Shown here: piece after piece, positions 46,351-56,955 of the stretch
Position numbering within the stretch: position 1 is the first letter of the stretch
How the letters are laid out: every line of letters starts with the position of its first letter
DNA from: Pagrus major
Lineage: Eukaryota > Chordata > Actinopteri > Spariformes > Sparidae
Direction of reading: 5' to 3'
DNA length: 64,000 nt
NCBI RefSeq assembly: GCF_040436345.1
Contig: NC_133230.1
Span: 1,964,797 to 2,028,796 of the forward strand
The notes under the pieces: generated by a model
The model's input: the letters and a program-made list of their open reading frames with translations, nothing else
What the model was told of the DNA's origin: nothing
Database searches by the model: none
Made by a program: the position numbers and the translations under genes

Positions 46351-48559
46351 AGCCGTGAGCAGATTTTTGGTTTTCTCATCTAAATTTTACAAAAAAAAAG
46401 ACACAAATATATAGTTTAATTTTTAAAACAGCCGCTCGCCAAGCAGGAGGATATGGTGCGTTTGCCGGGGACTATTTTCAGCGGCGGATTAATCCACATT
46501 TGAAACACAGACGCCTGCATGCTGTCTGTCTGTCTTTTGTTCATATTGTTTATACTGTACAGAGTGAAAAAAAACAAATCTCAATATTAAATAACTATTT
46601 TTTTGTTTAACAAAATGTGTACATTGCATTCTTTCAGTACTCCATTCATTGTGTCTAATGAAGATCAATTACTGAACAAGAAGCCACGTAGTGAATTTAA
46701 GTGTCTGTGACCTTCCTGCGCGGTTTTGGAAAAAATCTTTAACTTTTGGGTGATGAATTCCTCAGAACAATAACAGCAAATGTCCGATCGTGTGGACTTT
46801 AGGAGCTATGAAATAAAGAAAACCATCTTTATTCCCCAAAACATCTGCACGGAAATAAACCGAGTGGATGAAATTAGATAAATGGAACAAGAAAGCAAAA
46901 TGACGAAGAACAAAAGAAGGAAAAGGACCAAAAATAAAGAATTAATTCTTCTCTTTTAATGTACAATCATTGTTTCCATAAATAATACAACAAAATGTTA
47001 GAATTTCATTCATTCAGCTGACAAACAAAAGCATCTACAAACAATAATCACTCTTTCAAGTCTTTTTTTTTACGTTAGCTTGAACGCTACACTGCATCAC
47101 CCGAGCCAGTTTCATTCTTGTGTTTGTAACACCAGTCAGACCGAAACAGACGTCACATCAGGTCAGAAGAGATTTTTTTTGTCAGTAACAAAGTAGGAGA
47201 ACAAGAAAGTCAAGTTTGGGTTCATTTATGAGAAACAAACTCAGGAAAAAGGAGAGAAAACCCTGCATTTTCATGGCATTGTGGGAAAATAAAACGTATT
47301 GTTACATCCTTAACTACAAAAAAAAGTGGGCTGTTAATTACATAAACTGATCTGGATTAAAATCATTTCAACCTCACAGTAAATCCTCTGTTGTGGGTTT
47401 CTGCCGCGATATTTAACAAACTTCTTTTTCTTTCTTCAAACTGAAACATCGTTGTGACATTTTAAAAAGACCAACAACACAAAAATCGTTCCAGATTCTC
47501 AGCTGTGAATATTGGCTGCTTTCAAAACGTTCAAACAGAAACTAGAAAACTGAAAAAAACACATTTTAATTCAATGAAATAAAAATAGAAAATAAAAAAA
47601 ACAAGACTTGAGAAATAAACGAAAATTAAACTAAACAAGGTCGTGCACTTTTTGTCAAATGTATCAACACGACATGTTGTGGCAACACTGCAACGCCCAC
47701 GATAACATAAAACTACAACTAACTAAAACTAAACGTTCTTTAAAACAAAAACTAAAATGAAAACAAAAATTAAACACAAAATATAAAAAATACTGAATAT
47801 TTGTATGTTTTGTTGGACAAAACAAGCAATTTAAATTCATCAACTGGGGCTTTAAAAACCTGCCAGAGTTACAGACCAAGTGATTAACTGATTAATCAGG
47901 AGAACTATTGGATTTATTGATACTGAAAACAATCATCAGTTGCAGCTGCAGCGTAAATATTATTTATATATATTTTTATAAAGTTTGGAGTCTCTTAGCT
48001 CAGAAACAAATCACATCAATATCAGATTTAATTCATCAAAACAAAATGAAAAACACTTTGCGAAGATTTTTCAGCACAAACCGAGAAAATTAGGTAGTTT
48101 ATACATAAAATAAGAGACGAGGTCATTCGCTGAATCACAAATAAAATACGACAAAACTAAAAATGTTCACACTTTGTCTTCGTTCAGTCTGCGTTCGTCA
48201 AAATCAAAACAATCAAGGTGCATTAAGACGTTATTCGGGAGGAAAGTTGGCTCTAAGCTCAGCACAAGTGACACTTGATTTATTGTTAATGAAGATATTA
48301 ATTCATGGAGTTTTAAACATCCAGAAAGTCATGAAAACTTCCTCATCCATGCATCCTCCAATCAACGACAAAAGTTGCAGCCTAACGACGGAGACGAAGT
48401 GCTGCCGGTTTTATTTTGGCACTCGTGCTTCTTCTTTATGACACATTCTCATCTAATCTAATCTAACGGACACGGGAGACGACGTTTTATCATCGAATTA
48501 TTCTGAGAATCGATTCACCGGTTTAAGTCATTTTTTAAGAAAACAAAAGAGTCTCACAA

Positions 48560-48695
48560 AACAAGACATTTGAGGACGTCATCTTGGGCGTTACTGATCA
48601 ACATTTTCCACCATTTTCTGACCAAACGACTAATCGAGAACATAACCAACAGATTAATCGACAATGAAAATAATCTTTAGCTGCAGCCCGAGCAA
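48560..48695 (+). repeat. Interspersed repeat family D, copy 2
   Basis: Has GACGTCATCTTGGGC, CATTTTCTGACCAAACGA, CAGATTAATCGACAATGAAA, ATAATC and GCTGCAGCCC. Weaker fragments of the same tail lie at about 47.88-47.95 kb and 48.79-48.84 kb. Confidence 0.6.
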
Positions 48696-49612
48696 ACTTT
48701 AACCGTCCTCCGTGATGAATTCAGTAACACGTACGTACATTTTCACTAATTCTGACAGCGTCATCGTGTCGCCAATATTTCGTTCTCCGTTTCTCTTTTA
48801 ATCGATTGATTGAGAAAATAATCGGCAGTGAAAAGAAACGTTAGTCGGAAAAAAACAATAGTTTTTTAGCTCTGTTGGTTTTAAAAAGAAAAAAAAGAAA
48901 CTAAATTCCTCTTAAAAGGGATAAATTAAGTGTGTCAGTCCATTTTTCCTCCATCGATGTGAAGATAACATCACTTCTCTGGTCACTACATGATTCGACT
49001 TGATTTGATTTCTGTTTCTTTTAAAACATATTTGTAAAGATCCATAACTGAATCAATGAACTGACGTCCATCATCGTCGCTCACGCTCAGTCATCCTCAC
49101 TGAAACTCAAGAAGTAGCCGAGCTAAGATCGTAAACACAACACACGTTACACTTCAGCCGTGAGGAACAACAGCCCCGTCCTACAGAAACCTTACAGGTG
49201 ATCATAATGTGGAGAACTGGGTTTTAAATTTCTGTTTCAATCCATTTCTCCTCCATCCGCTAGTTTACACTGTGTTTCAACCCTTTTTATTGGCTGTTTC
49301 TCCTCTTTAATTAAATTCATTTTGCTGAAGTTGTCACAACTCATACACACCCTGTGAACCGGGTCCTTAGTGGACTGAAGTGCTTCTTTTTTAGGGGTCT
49401 CGAGCCAAAATGTCGACTGATATTCAGCTCATCGTCTAATAAACTCTCATGTTGAGGCTCTTCTGCCTCTTTTGTCCGTCTCTCTGAAGAAAAGTGGCAC
49501 CAGCAGCAGTCGCCACCGCAGCTTTTTGATGTCTTTTCCTGCTTCTGTTCCCGCCGCTGTCTTCTTCTCTCTTCGGGGGGAATTAAATCTACATTCCCAG
49601 CTCTTCCTCTGC

Positions 49613-51783
49613 TCAGTCGCCCTCCCACACGCAGTCACACTCCCTCAGCGGGTTTCTCTGGCGCATCGTCGTGATCACGTTGATCCTGTTCTCGGACAGC
49701 TCTCGCAGCTGGTTGATGAGCTCCTGCACGCAGGGGCTCGGCCACGGGTGACCGTTCAGGTAGTCCCTCAGGATGAACGAGCGCTCCACCAGCAGCTCCA
49801 GCTGCACCAGGTGACGCAGCCGGTGGAGGCTCAGCAGGTCTTTCTCCGGTTCTCTACGGAAAAACCTGAGAGACAAAAGAGGACAGGAGGAAGACTTTTC
49901 CTGCATCAATGACCGTGGCCATGCAATGAACATATCGTTTGTTCACTTAAGGCTGATGAAGCTCACTTTAAAGGCACGGTATGAATTCTCTGCCACTCAA
50001 AACACAACAAAAGATGTACATAGTGCCTAGCTTGAGAAAAAATATGGATTTCTTGGGTCTTAAACATTGTTCGAAACATTTGCGATAGTGTAAGTAGACA
50101 ACTCAAACCTGCTCATCTCCGTAACCTCACAGCAAACCTAAAATAACGTCCCGTCTCTCTCACCGTATCCTGAGCGTCCTGAGCTGAGGGAACAACATGG
50201 GGATTCGTCTGCAGAGGCTGCCGCTGGAGCGGTTCTGCTCGATGTCCAGGTGCTCGAGGCCCGGGACTTTAGGAGCGATGGAGTCCATGTCTTTGAGAGT
50301 GATGGCCACACGCAGCGTCAGCCTGTTCACGCTGGACGGGATGGTGGTCGTGTAGACGGCCAGAGAGTTTCCACCTGAGAGGACAGAAATCACAAGGAAG
50401 GGTCACATCAAACCTCTGGACTGACAAGATCCCAAGACAGTATTCACTATTTTCTGATATTTCATTGGCTCATACACTCTTACGGATGATGTCACTGATT
50501 GTATATCGCCACAGGGTGTTTTAAATAAAGTTTTACAGTAACGGCCCGACTCACCGATGATGCTGAGCGTCTCCAGCTGTTGCAGAGGACTGAGCCAGGA
50601 CGGGAGGCGACACTCGATGCCCTCCCTGATGTACCTGTAGCGGACCGTCAGAGACCTGAGCGACGTCAGGCTCCTCAGGGCGTTCTCTGGCAGGATGGTT
50701 TCTGGGTAATCCACCAGCTCCAGGGTGGTCAGAGCCGGGCCGCCGTACCGGGGAGCTCCTACAGGACAGAGTTCAGAAAGTTTAGCTATGACACTAAGAC
50801 TTCGTCCACAGGGAGTCACAGGGGGAAAAGGGTCACAGAATGATTACATTGAGCTCAGAGGACCAAACTTTAAAGGTGCACTATGTTGTTCCTATGTGGC
50901 GGACCCTGCCACCTTCCTAGCTTCAAACCTGGGCGGGGTCCGGGTGAGTTGGCATCAGGTGACCCAGGTGTCAGTTTCAGCCCCTAACTGGAGTTAAAGT
51001 TCATGTTAATTGTAGTTAAAGAGCTCAAACATGCAGAACCCTCAGGTGCACGCATCACACACAGGTGACCGTCTCACCTGGCTGCTCCGGGTCCGGGGGG
51101 CTCAGGTAGTCGTCGGGCAGCGGCTCCGGCGGCTCCCCCCTCATCCCCCAGGACAGGTGCTTGAGCTTCTTCAGGTTGAGCAGCAGGTTGTGGAAGACGC
51201 CGCGGGGCACCGGCCTCACCGTGTCCAGCCCGTAGCCCTCCCCCTGCTGGTGGAAGAGCAGGTAGCGCAGGTTGACCAGGTGCGACACGGTGTTGATGAA
51301 CTCCACCGTGCAGGTGAGCCGGACGTTGCACACGCTCAGGTGCGTCAGCCTGTCCCGCAGCTGCTCGCTCAGGCTCCGCCCCAGCATCGCCTCGTCCCAG
51401 GTGGCGTTCCGCACCCCGAACTCCCTCAGGTCCGGGAACCTGCTCAGGTTGTCCAGGTACTTCTCCTTGTACAGCCGCCCTCCGTCCACGAACACGATGG
51501 CGGTGAGCGACGGCAGGAACTTGACGAGCCGCCGCCACTCTTTGCGCCGCAGGTGCCGCACCGCCACGCGGGTGAGCTTGCGGTGGCGCAGGGTGTCCCA
51601 GAAGCCGTAGGTGTAGCGGCGGAGGTCGGACAGCACCACGGTGTCGGTCCGCCACAGGGACGAGTGGTCGATGAGCTTCTTGAGGTACCTGCAGCAGGTG
51701 CGCACCGTGTGCCGCTCCTCCGTGCTCAGGTAGCTGAACACATACACCCAAACTTCCGGCGGGAGCTGCTGCAGCGCGTCCAT
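49613..51783 (-). CDS. F-box / leucine-rich protein, ~457 aa, 4 coding exons
   Basis: Probable substrate receptor of an SCF (Skp1-Cullin1) ubiquitin ligase. Exons in transcript order: 51078-51783, 50555-50758, 50164-50374, 49613-49865. Phases agree and the frame is open. The F-box is at residues 4-45 (LPPEVWVYVFSYLS, with SLWR closing it). The rest is a series of irregular leucine-rich strands, for example LTHLSVCNVRLT, LRSLTVRYRYI, VNRLTLRVAITLKD and LEHLDIEQN, ending in a Leu-rich helix and CDCVWEGD. I chose the ATG at 51783 next to the F-box; an in-frame ATG at 51894 would add 37 residues. I cannot place it in a named FBXL or FBXO family; it is not FBXO33 or FBXL12 as I remember them. It converges on the fusion gene and has a GC-rich first exon. 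Confidence 0.88.
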
Positions 51784-51960
51784 CGGTCCACTCGGAACCC
51801 GGGCCGCGTCAGGGGAGCAGAGAGCGGGTCGGATGGTCCCGGAGCATTCGGGCTGCAGCCACCAGAACTTCCACGGTGTTGTGTAAACGGACACGCAGCT
51901 AGCTCAGCTCACACCGCAGCGGCTCGGACGCGTCGCGCTCTGATGACGTCGTTTGTTATT
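51784..51960 (-). promoter_or_regulatory. F-box gene promoter / CpG-rich 5' end with CRE-like site
   Basis: CpG-rich sequence runs from the first exon to about 51.95 kb and then turns abruptly AT-rich. TGACGTCG at 51944-51951 matches the CRE (TGACGTCA) at 7 of 8 bases. It lies 160 bp from the chosen ATG. Confidence 0.5.
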
Positions 51961-52164
51961 GAGACGCGTTGAATATAAAAAAAAAATAACAAATTAATTA
52001 TTCTGTAAAAGAGGAAATGTAACGATTTTAATGCCGAAACAAGTCTAAAAGAATAATTAGATTTATTTCTTTATTTTTTTATTTAATGTTGTTTCGTTTT
52101 TTTTCTTGTACATATTAGTCGTGATTTTAAATTTTTATTTTTTATTTTTTATATATATATATTT

Positions 52165-52252
52165 AAAAACTATTCCCTGCACATTGAGGGGGAACTTAAC
52201 CGGACTTGTGTGTGTACACATACTTTGCCAATAAACCTGATTCTGATTCTAC
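52165..52252 (+). mobile_element. L2-type LINE 3' tail
   Basis: TGCACATTGAGGG, then TGTACACATACTTTGCCAAT, AATAAACCTGATTCTGATTC. This is the same tail type as at 27.6 kb: a short, 5'-truncated remnant upstream of the F-box gene. Confidence 0.5.
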
Positions 52253-52405
52253 GTGTTAAAATTTCTTTCTGAACTGAATTATTTTAATTTAATCTTTTAT
52301 CCCATTTAAATGTATTATAGCCTTATTTAACACTGCAGTGAAGATCTTCATTATTCATGTTGATTTGGTGAAAAACATTGTTGCTTGCTTTGACTGTAAT
52401 CCTAA

Positions 52406-52447
52406 TTTTATATTTAATTTAATTTAATTTAATTTAATTTAATTTAA
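52406..52447 (+). repeat. (TTTAA)n repeat
   Basis: About eight TTTAA units in AT-rich DNA upstream of the F-box gene. Confidence 0.92.
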
Positions 52448-53614
52448 TATTGTCTGTCTTTAAAGGCAGTTGCTACTTCCAAACCTAACACTGTCTCTGT
52501 AGATTTTATTATAATATGTATTTTAATGTCAATGCAACTTCTTAGTTAGATAAAGTTTATATATATTTATATCTATGTCATCTTAAATAGTCCAGTGATG
52601 GAACATGACAAAATACACTGACTTAACTTCTGTCCTTCACTACAGTTTTGAGGTACTTGTACTGAACTACTTCAATCATGTGTTACTTTATACTTGTACT
52701 CCACGACACGTCAGCTGCCAGTTCAGTCGATGCCTGTGATACAGAATGCAGACTAACAGGTTAAGTGTGTGTGAGGATCAGTGTCGTGTGCACATGTAGA
52801 ACAAAACAGTTTTAATGTACAACGCGTCACCTTCTGTTCCTCTCATGTTTCATTTTCTCCATGTTGAATTCAAGCTTTGCATCTAAAACTGCCTCAATGT
52901 TTAATCTTCAGGTACTTTTGGTCTGTGACGTCTCACTGGAAGTTATTGTGGAAGCTGTTTCTTTGCCACCTGTTGTGAATGATTTGAAATAAGCTCATGA
53001 TCTTCGTGTTTTCAGTAGCTACAAGAGAAGAATTCAGATTTCAAGTGATGGTGGATAAAGACCTTTGGTGATTTGTCACGTGAAAACATTTTGTGTTAAC
53101 GTAAATTAAACATTTCACAGGTTTGTCTACGTAGTGTGATGAACATGTTAGTGAAATAATCTAATACAACATATCACCAAATGTATGGAAATGATTTAGG
53201 TGACATGGACTCACAATTAAATACAATCACAGCTGATCAAATATATTTTAATCTGTTTCATGAATACATATAAATTAGAAGAAATGAACAGAAGTAGCCC
53301 CAGTGGTTTGGGAAACATCACGGACAGGATGTCAGGGGTCAAAGGTCACCAGGCAGGTTAGTAGGAGGTGAATGATCAGCCTGAAGTGAACAGGAAGTAG
53401 AGATCAATCTGAAACTCCAGACTGAGATTTTCTTTAATGACGTTTTGCAATTTTATTTTTTGATGAACACACTTTTCTGCTTCCACCTTTACACCAGTTA
53501 CTGATGTGTTTCACTTCTTGAATAACATGTAACATGTTCACCAAAACACTCAGATCCAAATTACAGTCTCTACAATTATTGTGAATTAAGGTGAGCGTTA
53601 GAGGTGCAGGTTGT

Positions 53615-53700
53615 CATTTTAAAACAAGCTAGCGGTTTCCCCCTGCCTCCAGTTTCTGTGCTAAGCTAAGCTAACTGGCTGCTGGCTGTTAAACTACTAC
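53615..53700 (-). repeat. Interspersed repeat family C, copy 3 (inverse, short)
   Basis: AGCTAGCGGTTTCCCCCTG, CCAGTTT and TGCTAAGCTAAGCTAACTGG match the core of the family in inverse orientation. It lies downstream of the yipf6 coding region. Confidence 0.6.
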
Positions 53701-54498
53701 TAAAGGGTGAATAGCCATTTTGCTGGGCTGAACAAGATATCAAGAGAGCTCTCTCCCTCTCTCCCTCTCTCTCCCTGAATCCCTCCCTCCAACCATGACC
53801 CGAGACATTACTCCTTTGAGATGTCACTCCCAATCTCTGTCCCCTCTCATTTCCTGTCATCTGACTAGTAAAGAACATAAACGCCCCCCAAAATACTAAA
53901 AGAAACATCTTGGAAAGGAAAAACTAGAGACAAAGAACTATGTGATAGTTACTCAACAACAGCTCGACATTCAGGGTTCTTAGTCAAGCTGCATAAAAGT
54001 TCCTGAAAAATGTTAAAAATGAGGAGTTTAGTATGAAAATGTAAGCTGTCGGTTCAGTGACACCGTCCTCAAGACAGTAAGAGGTTTCAAACACACCCAG
54101 AGAGACGAGGAGGAAACAAGAACAATCATAGCCCTGCGAGTTCAAACATTCATAGAGATTTCTGTATACTGTACAAGCCTACGGACTTTATTTTTACACA
54201 GCTCGTAAACATCTGGGAGACAAACTGGAAGAATACGAACATATTCATCAGCTTTCTAACTCTCCATCTGCAGCACAGTGTCAGCTGGACCATCCCTTCA
54301 CCTGACCGAGTCCATTTTGAATTATTTTGGTGTTTCGTGAGTCTAAATACTCAACGAGAGACCCAGAAACACTCACAGTCAGTTCAGTAGTCATTCATCT
54401 CCTTTCAAAGGCAGATACCGGTGTTTGTTTGAGTTCTTTCACTCCACAAAAACCTTCCTCATCTTTGTCCGTTTAACCCAAATCCTTCCGTTTCTCTT

Positions 54499-55995
54499 CT
54501 ACTGTGATGGCGAGAACGTCAGGACCATCCACCCGATCACGAAGTAGAAGAGGAACACCGGGTAGACCACCAGCGCCTTGCGGTTGGGCGGCTGGCTATC
54601 GGCGAGGAAGGCCGTGGAGGCGAAGGTGGACCAGCCGAAAGACGCCGTCACCACCACCAGCCGCACGCCAAAGCTGACCGGCCCCGAGCCGCCGACCAGG
54701 ACGATCCGGCACACGGCCATGGCCACGGTCAGAGGCATGATGCAGTATCCCAACACACACAGGCTCTGGAAGAAGGAGATGGTGCCGCCCAGCAGCTTGG
54801 AGTTCAGGGTGATGATGATGGAGCCGAACCAGATGATGACGAAGACCTGAAGGAAAAAGATACTTCATCATGTTAGTGAGGAGTCAGAGGAGAGATTACG
54901 GCTTTATATAAGCTGGAAACGTCTTCAGACTAGATTTTGGCACTAATACAAGACAGAGCCACACAAGAATGTCATGGCATCAATTTTGATCATCGATTAA
55001 ACGTAAACACAGAAGAAGAAGAAGAAGAAGAAGAAGAAGAAGAAGGCTGTTGTCTTGGAGGAGGACGACTGTGGCCAAAAACTATGTGACAGCTTCTCAA
55101 AAACAGCTCGACGGAAAGATTTCTAAGTCAGGCTGCACTAAACTTTTAGAAAAATATGGAAAATCATTAGTTTCAATCACTTTACAAGCAGAAATGTGAA
55201 ACATTAGCTGGTTCCAGATTCTTAAAATCAAGGAATTGCTGCTTGTCTTTGTAATAAATGAAGAATCTTTGGGTTTTGGACTGTTGTTTGGACAAATTGA
55301 AGACGTCACTTTGGCCTCTGGCTCTGGGGAATAATGGGGGGACATGTTGTAGACGAAACAACTGATCGATTAATCGTGAAATAACTCAATAATGAATAAA
55401 ATTGTTGGTTGTAGCCCCACCTACAGCCCCGTGCAAGACCCACCTTGCTTGATATTAATGATGCAAATTCCCTGATGACATTTTCAATTACTCAAATTGC
55501 AAAACACAAACATTAAAGAGCAAAGATTAGTGACTCTGGGGTCTCTGGGGGTCCAGAGACAGTTTCTTACCCCATTTTTGCCCAGTTAGTAATCCTGCTC
55601 CACCCTCATCACTTGGTAATATAAATAAAATAGCAGAAAAGATAAGAAAGTGATACCTCAGCGAACTGCGGCCCCCCCTGGTCGTCGCTGTCCGCCGCGC
55701 CGCCCTGCAGCAGCAGCGCCAGCGTCACGCAGAGCAGCAGCGGGCCCCACAGGTCCCAGTCCCGCAGCAGAGCCGAGCTGCGCTTCGGGTACAGGACGTG
55801 GATGAACTTGTTCCCCACCGCCCGCAGGTCCCGCAGGATGGTCTCCTTCACCGGCTCGTCCAGGGTGGAGAACTCGTCGTCCCGCCTGGAGGAGCCCATG
55901 GGCACGGAGATGTCTCCCTCCACCGGGATGTCCTCGGAGATGGACACATCCGACAGCCCGGCGAACGGTCTGCTGGCCTCGTCCGCTGCCGCCAT
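54499..55995 (-). CDS. yipf6: YIPF6, Golgi Yip1-domain membrane protein (2 coding exons)
   Basis: Multi-pass Yip1-family protein of the early secretory pathway and Golgi. Exon 1 (55657-55995) and exon 2 (54499-54846) join in phase 0 to give 228 aa; human YIPF6 has about 236. The cytosolic N-terminus has FAGLSDVSIS and DIPVEGDISVPM, followed by VLYPKRSSALLRDWDLWGPL, near-identical to the human protein. About five hydrophobic segments follow from residue 85 to the end, including FFQSLCVLGYCIMPLTVA and AVYPVF-type VVYPVFLFYFVIGWM. FLADSQPPNRKAL is the conserved loop. The coding region has only one intron, fewer than I recall in mammals. Its ATG is 960 bp from the snapc1 ATG, divergent. Confidence 0.96.
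55180..55425 (+). repeat. Interspersed repeat family D, copy 3, in the yipf6 intron
   Basis: GGAATTGCTGCTTGTC, ATCTTTGGGTTTTGGACTG, TTGGACAAATTGAAGACG, TGATCGATTAATCG and GTTGTAGCCCC follow the same order as in copies 1 and 2. Confidence 0.6.
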
Positions 55996-56955
55996 TTTAT
56001 TTGAGAGCGCAGAGTTTAACGTGAGTCTTCAGTTATCTCGAGAGTTTAGACGACGACAACAGAGGCCATTTAATAAAATACGAAGTAAGACGACGACTGA
56101 AGCGACGAGTGCTTCTCTGGACCCGCGGATTCAGTTCCAGTTGGTCCAGTTGGTCCGGGCGATGCTGAAGTCTGCTGCTCCACGTCAGCTGAGGATTGTT
56201 TACTTCCGCAGGACGTTGGTCACGCACATCCGGGTGGTGCGTTCACGTACATCTAGTGAACGTGACAAGAGTCTTTCATAACTGAAACAAATACATTTTT
56301 CCAAAGTTAATACAAAATAAAGTAATTCTCCACAAAGACGGAATGATAAATTGATTGTGGCTATTTTTGGTTTGATAAAAAACTTGAGGCATGATAACTT
56401 TAAACAGATATTTTTCTGACAACATGGTCATCCATTTTGCGAAGATTTGATACAATCTTAAATTTAGAATTATTTTCAGTAAAGCACATTTTTTCAGATC
56501 GATTTTCGGATCAAAACGTTTTTCTGTCGCCAAAATATCTTCTTAGGGATAAATAAAGTTATTTTTTATCTTATTATATTTTAAATACATATATACAAAA
56601 CAACAAATAAATGCTTTTTTAGTGATTATGTTATTGTCATTAGATTAAATTAGCATTTCGACACAAATATCTGCGTTAAATGAAAAATATACGTATGAAA
56701 TATAAAGTGATACGTATAAACGCTAAGAATTACCTTTGCATTTGAAGGCATCACCAAGGCTGGCGAAGACGTCGCCTACTGATGACGCAACTAGCCGTCG
56801 ACACTCGTTGCTGAGTCGTGTGTTTACACTATGACAACGTCCCTTCGCTCACACGTTTCTAGCTCGTTTTTATGTATAAAATTAGTTAAATTTATTATTT
56901 TATAACACATTTTTAATCTTTGTAACGTGCAGCAGTCTGAGTAAGCAGCAGTGAG
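55996..56955. promoter_or_regulatory. Divergent yipf6/snapc1 intergenic region
   Basis: 960 bp separate the two ATGs. The yipf6 side (to about 56.25 kb) is CpG-rich, the middle is AT-rich, and the snapc1 side carries GACGTCGCC and TGATGACGCAA (about 56.77-56.79 kb). Each gene may have its own promoter. Confidence 0.5.

Larger units (their letters stand above)
45752..49612. other. 3' interval between convergent fusion and F-box genes
   Basis: AT-rich, with no open gene. It presumably holds both 3' UTRs. AATAAA at 46812 (plus) and its inverse TTTATT at 46828-46833 (minus) are close together. Family D repeat fragments occur at 46.2, 47.9 and 48.6 kb. Confidence 0.6.
51961..54498. other. Interval between F-box gene and yipf6
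   Basis: AT-rich. It holds the L2 tail (52.2 kb), TTTAA repeats, a family I piece (52.6-52.76 kb) and a family C copy (53.6 kb). A minus-strand AATAAA (TTTATT at 54187-54192) could end yipf6. No gene seen. Confidence 0.6.

Noticed and set aside
51031-51972. Open frame of 313 codons on the plus strand
   Set aside because: Antisense to the F-box first exon; high GC keeps it open. The minus frame has the F-box and matching splice sites.
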